Assembly (NCBI GenBank): GCA_040954595.2
Contig: CM082593.2
Location: 1,984,001 to 2,048,000 of the forward strand
Direction of reading: 5' to 3'
DNA: 64,000 nucleotides
From: Balanoglossus misakiensis
Lineage: Eukaryota; Hemichordata
Part shown: positions 23,908 to 36,800 of the stretch, one piece after another
How the letters are laid out: every line of letters begins with the position of its first letter
Position numbering within the stretch: position 1 is the first letter of the stretch
Made by a program: the position numbers and the translations under genes
Notes under the pieces: model-generated
The model's input: the letters and a program-made list of their open reading frames with translations, nothing else
Databases searched by the model: none
Told to the model about the DNA's origin: nothing

Positions 23908-24310
23908 GTTGTGTACAGCAACTGAAAATGGCTAACAGAAGTCAAAGTCATGGTGCATCCCAGATATTCCAGAAAGAGCCAGAAACATGACCAGCCCGTG
24001 ACAGGATAAAAATACCTACTGGATACTCCAAACTCATAATTAAAGTTCTCCCGGTCCACACTGTATTTGAGCTCTCTGTCGAGTGCCCCCAAACAAGGTG
24101 AAGCCTGAAGTGAAGGCGTTCAAAATGCTTCATGGTACCTGTCGTAAATTCCCTGCTAATGCAACGACGATAGCATTTATCCGCTAGTTAGCTGTCAGAA
24201 CTGGTTAATGGAGATGGTTACCATAATTACCGAGTGTCGTAGTTTACGGCGTTGCTAGTGTTACCATGGTATTGGCAGCTAATTCGAGGACTTCCGGGAT
24301 GCATCCGAGC
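23908..24310 (-). promoter_or_regulatory. 5' UTR/promoter region of the FAM151B-family gene
   Basis: A TTTTCAG acceptor-like site lies 14 bp before the start codon, so a 5' UTR exon may sit upstream. GTTACCATGGTATT (24260-24273) matches the RFX X-box at 12 of 14 positions. Several CpG dinucleotides mark 24150-24310 against AT-rich flanks. Exact TSS unknown. Confidence 0.4.
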
Positions 24311-24757
24311 ACGGTACCAAAAACAGTCAATTTGGGCTAGCATCAGATTCAGAATGAGGCTAAATGCCACGACATTGACACTAGCATCAGAATCGGCATC
24401 ATATTCATCGGATACATAACTCGATCGGCAAATTACGTGTAATGAGAGTTTTTATGGCTTTACCTCTATATAAAAAGTACTTTTTTACTTAATTTGTATA
24501 TTATTTATGCTAATGATATAATTTTTGAGCGTATAACTTTGTTAAATGATAAATGATCAGACGGCATATTGATAATTTCAACTTGGTATGATTGGTACGG
24601 TCAAAAATCAAACTCCAATTTTCCAGGACTTAACATTTCCAGGAGAAAATTCCTCATTTCCTGGATTTCTGGTTGTTCTTACTGGTCTAAACTGCGACAT
24701 TTCTCTTTGTTGACACACTCAACTTGCAACCAAATCATTTTTTGTTCAAAGTAAAAA

Positions 24758-27700
24758 TTTATTCAACTGCATAAAAGCTGAGCCACAGAGTTTCCAAGTT
24801 TTCTCAGAGACAGTACAAATAAAAAAAAAATGCTATATAACAATCAACAAATTAAAAAAAAATTAAATTCATTAAATTGAAAAGGACATGATGATACTAA
24901 TATACTGAATCCAGAATTTGACAGTTAACAATTTTTTTATCTCCCCTCGAAATGGGACAGTTGGATTGAAATAGTTCATTTTGGAACACAGTGACCAAAC
25001 AAACATTATTTAAGAACGTGTATATAATGAATCACAGTCTCTCCACACAGACTGTGAGTGAATGGAGTCTAAAAAAACATTTAATACATATTTGCATTTG
25101 ACAAAACTTCCTTTGGACGTTGCTGGTATTTGTCACACAAAATTAAGTAGTATCAGAAAGAAACATTCTTTTCTTCATTAAAACTGGTAAGTTGATCAAA
25201 GACATATTTGAGTTTGACTCTAATTTTATAAATGGTTCATTTTATTATGGCCTTCTTGAAGAATGTTACAAGTTAAGATATATATTGATTTGGCATAATC
25301 AGAAAATGAAATTCTTTTTCATTAATCTATTTCTGAGAGAGTGAAAGCTTGTTTCGTAAGGTGTTTTCCAAGTAAAAAAGAGCACAGAATTTGACAGACC
25401 ATGATAACACTGCCAATAACAAGTATTGTTAAATTTTGCAAGTTGTATATGGAAGATGCAAGCACCTTATGCCTCTGCTTTCAGGGGGAACTAACATAAG
25501 GCGTTTCCACACACAAAGTTACCACAAGATAAACTTTGAAGAAAACAACAACAGCTTTAAGTATTGGTTGTATGGCTCTGGTGTGACTTTTAACACAGCG
25601 ATGACAGTCAGCGGTCTCCCATCAAGGTGGTTGACATTTTCCTCTTTATATGTCTTCATATAATTATGTGCATTTTATTCTGTGAATTTTTAATTTAACA
25701 ACACAATGTTGACAGCCACTATGGAAGTTAATAATTGTGGCACTTTTGAGGCTCGATGACAACACAAACACAAAAATTACAATGTCAACCTTGTTGACTG
25801 AACTGCTGTTAAACTATTAAACAGTACATTTTTAAGCACGATTTCAGGTTATACAATCTCAGCTTGAAAAACCACAAGGCTACGCGAGAGTGCATCAGTT
25901 TTGATGGGGCGGCCATCTTGGATCACTGTGACCCTTCAACCTTGAAATTTGCATACATTATCAGTTTCTGAACATTCACATCGAAGTGCTCGACACCCAT
26001 CACTTGATTGGAAGACAGTCTGTCTACTGAAGAGACAATAATATTATCTTTTGCGGAACAGTAACACAGAAATCAAAGAGTAGAAAACTTGCCTCAAACA
26101 TGGAATCGGTTTTCATTTGGAATATAACACATCAAATACAATAACTTTGCGATAATTTTTTAACTTATAATAAGTCTTTAGAGAAAAATTTCAGATCACT
26201 CAATGCATGATTTGTGGTTGAATAACGAGGTTAAATTTGTCAACTGCCCTGGACCTGCTGTTTAGTGCTAGAGAATGTACCCCTAATCTGTAGGTCATTA
26301 CCACAACAAGCAAGTCAAAGTGGTGTCAAAGCATGTGGTTACCACTAGAGGATCTAGTACCAGTAGGGTTGCATTGAATATTAAGTCTCATGGCAGAATT
26401 CGACCTTAACTAAACACTCTTCATAAATCAATTTATAAAACAAATATTTCATTACTTAGGCAATGCTTTTAAGCTTTCTGGCTGGCTAATGTAAGGGACA
26501 AAAATTGATAATCAACTAGTGAGACCAATTATCTGATCGGTAACTTCTGAATACTATAGCCAAAATCTGCTCTTTGGTCACTTCTCTCATAAATTACACT
26601 CTCCATTTTGATTGGCTGAATCAAGCATATCTACTGATCCCACCATGAACACTGATTGGTCAAAATCATTTTAATCACCGGCCACATAACTGACCTGAAT
26701 TTTAACTCTGATTGGTTGATTTTCACGATTTGAATTTGGAACTTGAACTCTGATCAGTCAGTTTGAATACCACTCAATAACGTCAGCAAAGAGCTGTTAA
26801 AAACTTGGATGAATTTTAGATCTCTAAACATGTCATGGACGCAAAATCCAAAAAAGGGGAATCTCGAAAATAGACCACCTCCTCGATGATCAACTAACTC
26901 CTGAAAGGGTCTGAAATACCTCTCGCTAGTAAATACAAAATTATCGGGCGTCAAATAACAAATTTTAAAGAAACCGTTCTTGAGAATACTGAAACAAAAT
27001 ATTTAAACTTATAATAATAATAATGTACTCAATTATGTTTCATATATACTAGGTAAAATTGAGACATCAGAAAGTTTTTATACTTCATCCTATTTACAGA
27101 AATGCAACGAAACATAATTTTTCATCATTTTTTTATAAAAAGAAAAGAAAAATAGAAAGTAGCATTCCACATTAATGTCACATAATTTCAGGTACAAGTT
27201 AGGGGGCGCTCTTTATAGCTCCCTAAGTACATTGTCTTGTGTGTTCTTCTCTCAGCTGACCTCGTGTTGGCATGGCAACAGGAGGCAGGAGTTATTGCAA
27301 ATCGTAAAGAGTCTGCATCGTAACAGTTCGCAGAAATCCAGTTTCCAGCTTGTCATTGATTCTGCTTTGCAAACAAACAAAAAAAATAAAGGATTTCAAA
27401 TCCTCCTCACTTCCAAGCATTTATAAAATGACCAAAATTATATAAAAATTCAACTTCAATAAGTATTGGTCACATAGAAACATCTGATTCTGTATGACAT
27501 CCAAGAATAAATATACTTTCCCAACACCTAGTAAGTTCCCTGTATTTTTATGATACATCTATACTTTTTTATCTTCATTCTAAAACCCTGTTTGTATACA
27601 TTTTCACAGGCATGATGTAAATATATCTTGGTCTGGAATTTTAAAGCACTCTGCAATCAGAAATATTTCTTTGCTGAAGAGTTCCAACCTGTAAACTGGT

Positions 27701-27870
27701 TTACATTCACTCAATCAACATTTCTATCATTCCGTGAGAGACAACTTTCTTACAGATTTTTTTTTCACAAAAAATATATCTCTCTCTTCAATAACATCAT
27801 AGTCCTTCTCACTCCCCTCCCTCCTCAAACTTGTCTTTCACCATGGCAATGGATTTCCATGGTAATCATG
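24758..27870 (-). other. Probable BICC1 3' UTR (about 3.1 kb) ending at a poly(A) signal
   Basis: After the BICC1 stop (27873-27871) no further exon is seen on the minus strand. AATAAA at 24763-24758 is followed on that strand by a GU-rich stretch (TTGGTTGC, GAGTGTGTC), a good downstream element. Earlier minus-strand AATAAA hexamers near 25.24 and 25.67 kb could give shorter forms. The stretch is AT-rich and contains a GATTGG cluster at 26610-26715. A long 3' UTR would be reasonable for a translational regulator, but its extent is inferred. Confidence 0.5.
26610..26715. repeat. Cluster of three GATTGG motifs
   Basis: GATTGG at 26610, 26653 and 26710, all in the same orientation with similar flanks (TGATTGG followed by T or C). 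Reverse CCAAT boxes are NF-Y sites, but this lies in the probable BICC1 3' UTR, so a dispersed low-copy repeat is as likely. Confidence 0.5.
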
Positions 27871-30800
27871 CTACCAACAAGATCCGTGATAATTTGTGGC
27901 ATTGCTGTGATGCTGGTTCTGTTCAAGATTTGACGGGGTGTCCACAATGAATGGTTTCTTCTGATTCTTGGTCAGATCTGAAAAATTGCAAGAAAAAGAC
28001 GGTTATACTTTTCAGTCCACAACAACCAGGACCTAGACACAGTATGATGATGATGATTTCCTTGTGATCTGATTGGTCAATACATACCTGAAATGGCCAA
28101 TAGCATTTTCCGCCTGGCACCAAATGTTGTGATGCCCAGTTCTTTCAAATCTTGATCGCTTAACGTGAGGAAAGTTTGCAGGTCAATCTGGAAAGGAAAA
28201 TATGGAGTGAAGTCTTGAGTTTCTTCATAAGGGCTATAGAAAAACTTATCACTACCAGTCTACAGGAATAAAAATTGATAAGCTGAACACCGATTTCTGA
28301 GAAGTTCTGCATTTACCTCCTGTTGCTGGAATACATCTGTGTATTTTCCTAACCCCAATTTACTGAACAAATCTGGCAGGTCAGGTTTGGTGCTTGTTGA
28401 TGTCGACCACAGCCCCTTGGTTGCTGACGGTAACGACGTTCCATCAATGTAACTACTGGCACTGAGTTCAGCTGTAAGAGAACACGAAGTTAATAAAACT
28501 GAAAATCAAATTGAATTTGAGTAACAAGAAATCCCTCTGACTTTCCCGAGATATACTTACATCGTCGCCGCCTGGCTGGGTATTCTCCAGGAGCTGCTGA
28601 TGTTGGCATTTTGGAGGATTTATCAGGAGGCCAGCAACTACTACTTGTGCCATTGTGTGGTGTGTCACTATTGTGCATTGTCGTTGAGTCTTCCTCTGGT
28701 AAACACTAGAAGGGTAAAGAGTGCCAAAATACGGGTACAACGTTATTGCTCAAACTAGATTGTCATAGAACCAGAAGCAATGGTTTATATTATATTCAGT
28801 TCAGAGTCATTTGAATGAAGAACAACTTATCAACAGCCTCAGTAAAGAAATATTTTACACAACTGTATGATAACTCACAGTTCGATCCAGTCCTGTTCCG
28901 GTACCATAGGGAAGGATATTGTTATTCCTTTTCCTGGCTTCCCTGATGACAGCTTCAGGCATGGATCTGGAGAAGCCAAGACCACTCCACATATCGGTCG
29001 GCGTTCTCACTTCGGATCCAAGCGGTCTCTTTTGCATAGCTGCGGGAGGTGCAAAAAGTAGCCACCATTAATGTCAATATCGTGGTAACTATGACAGAAG
29101 ATTCATTTTTCAGGAAATGAATTTGGAAACTTGCATGATGAAGCAAGGAGTACAAAGTTCTTAAGTTTAGACTTTAATACTAACCTTTTGTGGCCATCAG
29201 TTTTTTCAATTCGTAGTCAATAGCAAACGGTGACTGCCCCGAGAGGGACATATAGTGATGTTGTTGTTCCATCTGTTGCTCCATCTGTTGTCGTTGCTCT
29301 CTTTCACGTTCACTTCTCTCAGCACCTGGTGCCCTCTTGTCTGAGCAATCACTGTCGCCAGATTCCGACGACCTTCGGTCATTAGTACTGAAAGTATAAA
29401 GGTCAGATCAGTTTGTATACATCATGCAATGAGTGAAAGAAAGATACCATATTTGTTAACAGTTTTGCTTTAGAGAGATTTTACTCAACATGTTCCCATT
29501 CAACATCCAATGCTGACAGTTACTCAACTGTAGAAGTGTAGGTGATCACACAACATTAAGTTACTCACTGGAATGGAATATTCCTGATCCCCGACAGCAA
29601 TGTCACAGTCTGTTTCTTGGAAGATGGCGGTGTAGAGTTGACCGCCAGGACGGAGTTCATGTGATCTGTGATTGAGTTTGTAGTACTGCTGCCGGTCGTG
29701 GTTTGCAGGGATTGCCGGGGCAAGAGAACATCCACAAAGCCTCTGCCAGACTTCAACGTGCATATATCAACTGAAACACAGAAGCATTTGTCACGATAAA
29801 TTGAACAGGATGCAAATGACAACCTTCCAAACCAACATCCAAAACAATACCTGTACATGGAGCAGAACAACATCTAGATTTCATCAAATGAAAATGTCAA
29901 AAGATTCTGTAATGTATAATTGAACCTACTATCATTATTATTCATTGGAGAAGTTAAGAGAAAATTGGTTGGACTTGTTGATGGACTTCCACTGCTGCTG
30001 CTCTGGTTACTGCTCATACCTGTCAAAAATGAAAAAAGGTTTCTTGTCAATATGAAATAAAACAAATATGTCTCACAATCTCAACATTATCACCAAGTTT
30101 GCATCCATTTTCTTTATTATAAAAAGAACTGAGGGAAATATTCAGGAAATTCTGGTACCTTTCTCAATTTTTTCCTGTGAGGGCGTAGGCACACGAACAA
30201 AGGCACTCTGTGAGTTGTAGAAGGACGAATCAACTGTCGACGGACTGGAATGTTTTGCAAAATCTGTTAGATGGCTCAGCTGGTTAGCATGGGTGTCGAG
30301 TGGCGTGAGTCCAGGGGGTGGGGAGGGGGTTGTGTAAGGGGTGGGGCCAGGTGCTAACAGTACTGTGTTCAGTGGTTGTGTTACAAAGATTGGAGTCACT
30401 GGGTAACCTGAAAAAGAAATGTTATGATAAGTTAAATGAAATGTCGAGGCAGCCAAAATATGGGCTGCAATCATATAGAACTAACAGATTACTACAGGTT
30501 ATATTGCATCATGAAATTCGACCAATTATTGGCCATTCTGAATAACACAATAAATGACATGGAATCGACCATTCAGGACAAGGGAAGTTCTCTCACCTGT
30601 GGGTCCCGTTGGTGATGACGGAGTCCAGTGATTTGGACTAGTTGTACCTGAGTTTTGTGGACTTTGTAGAGGACTTATGTGTCCATTGACGGAGAGGATA
30701 TTTGGTGTCGTGCTCACACTCAGTGCACTTCCCCCAAACAAACCTTGGAAAGGCAAAAATAAATAAAAAAGTTAGATTTTCATGTAATCAGGCATCTTCA

Positions 30801-33800
30801 GCAGAGCCAGCAGAAATGAAATGTCGGCCATATTGAATGGAGTTGAGAATCGTCAAAGATAGACCTGAAAGTACTAGACTGATTTGCATATGCACTTACC
30901 AAGACTGTTGAGACTATTTAGTCCAAGTCCATGTGATATTAGAGTGTCACCTATACTAATGGCTGGTGTTGATGAAGATGATGATGATGTCAGTGAAGTC
31001 AGGGATGTGAGATTTTCTGGATCCATGCCGAGAAGGATCTGCCTTGCTCTGTACATATTACCTGCATTCCGTTCCACACTTTTCACAATGACAGACTAGA
31101 AAAGAAATTGTATACATGTATTGCAAAGCTGCTTTTCAACCAATATAAAAGCATCAAAGATTACTCAAGTTTGTGATGATAGTTGTATGTCTTACCTTGC
31201 TAGGTTGCTTTGGTTTGGGTTTGATGCTGATAAAGACATCAAGTTGTTCCATGAGGTGTGTAGTCTTTGGCTGGTCCACCTCAATATCCTCCTTCATGTC
31301 GAACATCAACACCAGCGGTAAACAGCCCTGTAATTTTGTGGACAGGTTAAATGAATGTCAAAATATGCAGATGTCAGTTAGCTTTTCAGACTTTTCCTGT
31401 AGTTGGTATATATACAGGCTTGTTACTGGTAAATACTCGGAATACCCACTGTTAATAAGCTCTTTCCCCTGACAATACATTGCATCATTCTACCCCCTTA
31501 CTTACTATGAGAAAATCTCTGGCCAATATGACTGAATCTATGCTCCCGGAAATGAAGACGGTACTCTTTCTCGGCGAGGAGTTCGGATCGGGAAAATGGA
31601 CACTAGCTCCTGTCTGTTGCATCAACTGTTTTATATTCATGCCACTTCGACCAATCATGAAGAGATGGTGCTGGGGGGCTATTTCAAGCTGCATACTAAC
31701 AGGTACTGTTGTCTGTCATACAAAAAAAAATTATATTGGTTACCAGGGTTTTCTTGTTTGATTCTTCTGGGTATACCATTACAAGACTATGGTACCATTA
31801 ATTACAAAACACGACACAATGTTCCTCAGATGTACTGTTATGTCATTTGCACATATTATGATGTCAAATGTGTATACTGTGGTATCATTTGCAGTCTGTG
31901 ATGTCATTTCTGTATACTGTGGTGTCAATCAACAGCACTGCAACTGCTTCTCTTACCCCGACTGTTCCAGTGAGATGTTCAATCAGACGAGCTGTGGCCT
32001 CCTTCAGTGCCGGCACATTATTGACGCATCCTCGGACAATGGCAGTTGTGATGTACATGCGCGGACGTTGCTTGAACGAGACAGAGACGTTGTACGTCTG
32101 CACGATCTGCTGAATCGTCGGTGAGTTGATGTCAGGAACTGGTTGTAGGGCACCCGTAATAGGCAGTTCAAACATGATGGTTAATGGCAGCAATTCCTGC
32201 ATAGGTAATGAAAAAGCCACAATGATATCAGCAATTTTCAATTTGATTAAAAAATAATCATTTCATAAACAGCACCCAGCTATTTATTAATGTTTGAAAA
32301 TTTGTCAGGTTCTGAGTGAATACAATATGTATGTTCAAGACAAAAGCAAGTCCTGAAAGACTTATTGAAAAATCCTGATCAATATTCTCACCCTAATTTT
32401 CCTTCTGGCTTGTTCAACTCCATCTGGTTGTCCAGCTATTGAAACCTGTAAAGCACATAATAATCTTCCCATAAATATTTTATGAAATACAATTTCCACT
32501 GCATTGTATTTTTTCACCAGCTAGTTGCAGAACTTTCTTCAATATATTAAAACACTTATTACCAAGACACCAGTGGATAAAACACTGACCTGATTGCTTT
32601 TTTCTGCCTGGGTTCCTCTGTTGGAATCTGGGAAATGTATATGGCATCCAGTGTCTTGCATCACTTTTTTAATATTATTGCCACCTTTACCGATCACATG
32701 TGAGTGATCTGTGTACGACACGTCCATTTTGAGAGTTAGTCTGTTACTCTAGAGAGAGAAAGAAAAAACAAAGAATCCATATGAAACTGATTTTGAAAAC
32801 TTATGGAAACTTACAGATGAGTATATACACAGAACATAAGACAAACTGCTGAACTTTAACAACCACGGTTACACTTAGTAAAAATAAACGAACTATTTTT
32901 AAAACTTGTTGCATGATGGCGCTGTTGAGAACCAGTCTTGCATTCTTGAATGTAACTTCGCAGAAGACAAATACCCTTCTGTGTCTTTAAGCCTCTTTTG
33001 TCCTCCGAGCGATGACCAAATTATTTTTACCCAGAGCTAATTTAAACATCGTGATTGAGTTTTCTTCCCTCAAAAGATTTGCCATGTCTTTGAATCTTAC
33101 GCTATTCACAACTAATTCCTTCTTAACATCGGCTTATCGCTAATTTTGCAGCCCAGTGCACCGATAAGACTTGTTGTGCTCGAACATTTTACAGAAGCCA
33201 TTCAAACAGGACTTTGTTTACATTTGAGTATGTCATTCTACAAACAGTAACTTTCTGTTCATCACTGGACAGGCAACAATTAGTTATTCTTCGTCGGTCT
33301 CTCCTTGCTTTTCTACAGAATTCTTTCAGCTAGATTTTTTTATCATTTTCATGGCTGCTTTCCAACATAACTCATTGTTGACGCTCTGCTCTTCAAGGAG
33401 AGTAAAGTGGATATCAGCCAAACAACATTACACAGTGCCTCTCTTCCGCTGTCACCTGTTTTTACTGATCACTCAAGAACAACGCAGTTTGGGAAACCTT
33501 GGATATTTCAACACTTCACTTAATCGACTTAATTTGTTTTTTCGGACTTAAATAACACGAACTGCTTATAAGATATCGTATTTCAAATTGGTTGTCTTAA
33601 ACATTTAAATGTGTACTTCATAGCAGCTTTTGCAGCATATTGAAGGTTTTAGATGTCATCCACACTCGATGAGATACTGTTACCAATTTGTAATGCTTCC
33701 ACTGGATCACTCTACATTGGTAAAACCCTTCACTGAGTGAAACCTCCCGAGCACTATGTTTTCAATCTGTCACACCCCCCCCCCCACACACGCACACTAA

Positions 33801-36800
33801 AGTACATGGGTCTTCACTCTTGATTTACCCATTCCAACTTTCTTACCTTTGTGTCTAAGACCGCCATAATTTTTTCTTTGGCTGCACTGACGTTCGGTGC
33901 TTTTCCAATAACTTTGATATGTGGATCTGAAACAAAAATGGATTTATCAGTATGGAAAATCCATCGCAATGTCAACTTGTATGTGACAAACAATTTGAGA
34001 AATGTCTTAGTTTCACCCTCTTATCTACACACATGAATAATTTTCTTTGTGTATTAATGGTGAAATCTTACGGGCTGTAATGTGAGGGCATAAAGAAGAG
34101 AGCTGATCTCTGTGCTTGGATGGGTTTTGAGTCACCCACAAAGTGACATCAAGATGTTTGCTTGGTGAGTTTATTTTCGCTCTACTTGCTTCGGACATAA
34201 CCATGCAATATGTTTAGTGACTGGAACGCCCCTGTTGGTTGCTTGAAGGGGCCTCTCTCCTCTGAAGAGCCTTGTCTGAGTTTCTCTTGTGACTTTTTTG
34301 AGGTCAGGTGAGTGGATACAATGCAAACTTTACTCAAATGGAAGGTTTTTTTTCGGGGGACTGTGGACCAGGGAACTGTGACATGGTACACATTGCATTT
34401 GTTCGGTACAAGAAAAACTGCATTATGGGTAACAAGAGTTGTTGCACGATACTGGAATATAACAAGCATTAAACATGAAACTGGTTTTCTTGAGTACAGA
34501 CAAAGCTACCAAAACACTGAGCCAAGTAAACCACACTTAATAATTTTGACACAATGACATTTAGATCAGGCGATTCAACTGTTTCATTTGGAACTAGCTA
34601 ACATCTCTAGTAATCTCTAGGATTTTTATGTGCATCCATGAAAATCCCAAACCCCTGTAAACTTTCATGGGCTACGAAGAATAATCTCCCCAACATCGGT
34701 TTCCGTAATAATTTTTTTCTGAACAATTTGAAGAGCAAAACCATAAACCACCCAAGAGAATCCAATGCATCCATTAAAATCATAACTTGGATATCAAAAC
34801 ACACATCCAATGATTCTATTACATATTTCCTGTGGAAAGGGGTGCTTATTGTCTGTCATCAACTATGATGCTCCATTTTCGAGATTCACATTCATTAAAA
34901 TATGGATTTATTTATCTCTTTAGTGTGACACACACATGGGAGTTCATTTCGACAGCTATTATGAAAAAAAAATGTTCAAAATATTTTTGTTGGAAGATAG
35001 TATATAAAGACTCCGGTACTAAGAGCCTAATCTTTTTTGACTCAACAAGAAATCATATCTGCAGTCATGGCGCCAGGTTTTACGGCCAATTTATCGTAAA
35101 ATATCAAATCCCTGTCTCGTGTTTAGAAGAGCATTTGACATGCTTGGGTCAAAGGTCAGTCATGGTTTCATCGTGGGCGCGAGATCAGACCGATGCTGGT
35201 GGCAAACATGTAAACCCTTCAAGAGATCGAATGTTATAAATATTTGTCGGGAAGATTAGTGACTTCTGTAACAGAGCACAGGCTTCCCCTCTACCACACG
35301 CTGAGTCCTCGCTAACTGCTTGACACTTATTTCAGTGATTTTTTCAAACAAATCATCTCAGGATGGACAGAGGTCACGACGGACTGATAATCTTTGGTCA
35401 AAGTTCACAAGTGTTATGTTGTCCACAAGATTAAAACTAGCAAAAAAGAATTTTGCATTCGTATCATCTTTGGAGGTTCTCTCTTTCTCATGTTCTCTCT
35501 TTCTCATCCAGTAGTTCAAAAGACTTCAACTGGACATCATGTGGGTTTCTGAGAAAAACCCTAACAACTTGCCAGCCAATGATAAGCTATCATCTTTCCA
35601 AGGATTTCAAAACAGTCACAATGGATAACTTTAGAATAAACAGAAACTACACAAATCATTTTTAAACTTACACTGATATCCACAGGAAATATTATATCAA
35701 ACCAGCTCAAATTGAATCCGACAGCCGATATAAAATCAACGTTTCGTAAAGTTTCAACTTTTGATGTTTTCTTTCGGAACCTGCTTGTTTATTTTCAGAA
35801 TAAACTAACATAGCTATTAGTAGTTTTTTGCTAAGTTAACAGTAACAATTCCCTTGGGTAATATTGACACTGACACCTATAATGTTACATATGACAACAT
35901 CTGGATGGCATTGTGGGCCAATCTGTGCCCTACAGCCAAAGAGAGCGAACATTCTTATTCTGAACTTCACGTTTCTCTGATATCATCCAGTTGGTACTAA
36001 TAGCCTTGCCACTGGACATTCCGGGCTATAGGGACAAATTTGGCCCGGAATCTGAGACACGCTGGGAAAAAATCCACATGAACAATCAGAAACAAGGACC
36101 TTCTCTCAGCTCAAAGGAAATACTGGTGATTTTTGAAGTGCATACATTTTTCCCCCCGAAGCAGTTTGTAGACGTAACTTGATTGTGAACAACAATGCCA
36201 TAACTTTATACAAGGTGGCGGGGAAATTCTCATAAAAACGAGAATTTTATATTCAACTGTTGACTTCTTGCGAGACAACTGTGAAATCTGGGTCAAATAT
36301 CCTCAACACTGAACCTGAGCGCAATGCATGATGGGTAAACATGTCCCATTTTCCAACAAGAACGGGGAAAAATATTGTCACTGCCAGTTACACTGAAACC
36401 TGAAAACAAAAAAAAGACAGTTCCCTAGGGTACACATTTTCTGAAGAATGGTTATCGCTTTATTTTTGATACAATAATAGTATTACCTACGATAATTTAA
36501 AACAAAAGATAAACACTGGCACAGCGGAGACAGTTTTACAGTACAATTTAAAACTAAGATGAACAGCCACTGTCTAATATTTCATCCTTGCTATTTATAA
36601 ACACTTGGTCTGTGAAAGGGTTAAAGAAAGAATTTGCCATACAGCACCGTTTTGTTGCTTTGAAAGACAACTTTAGCAGTATGCCACTTTGGGTGGATTT
36701 CAAGTGGCCTCACTCAATAGTTTGGCAACCTGTTGAGTAAAACTTCTGAGAACAGCAGACCACAATTCTCCCCAGTTTCCATTATCCAGTCCTTAATTGC

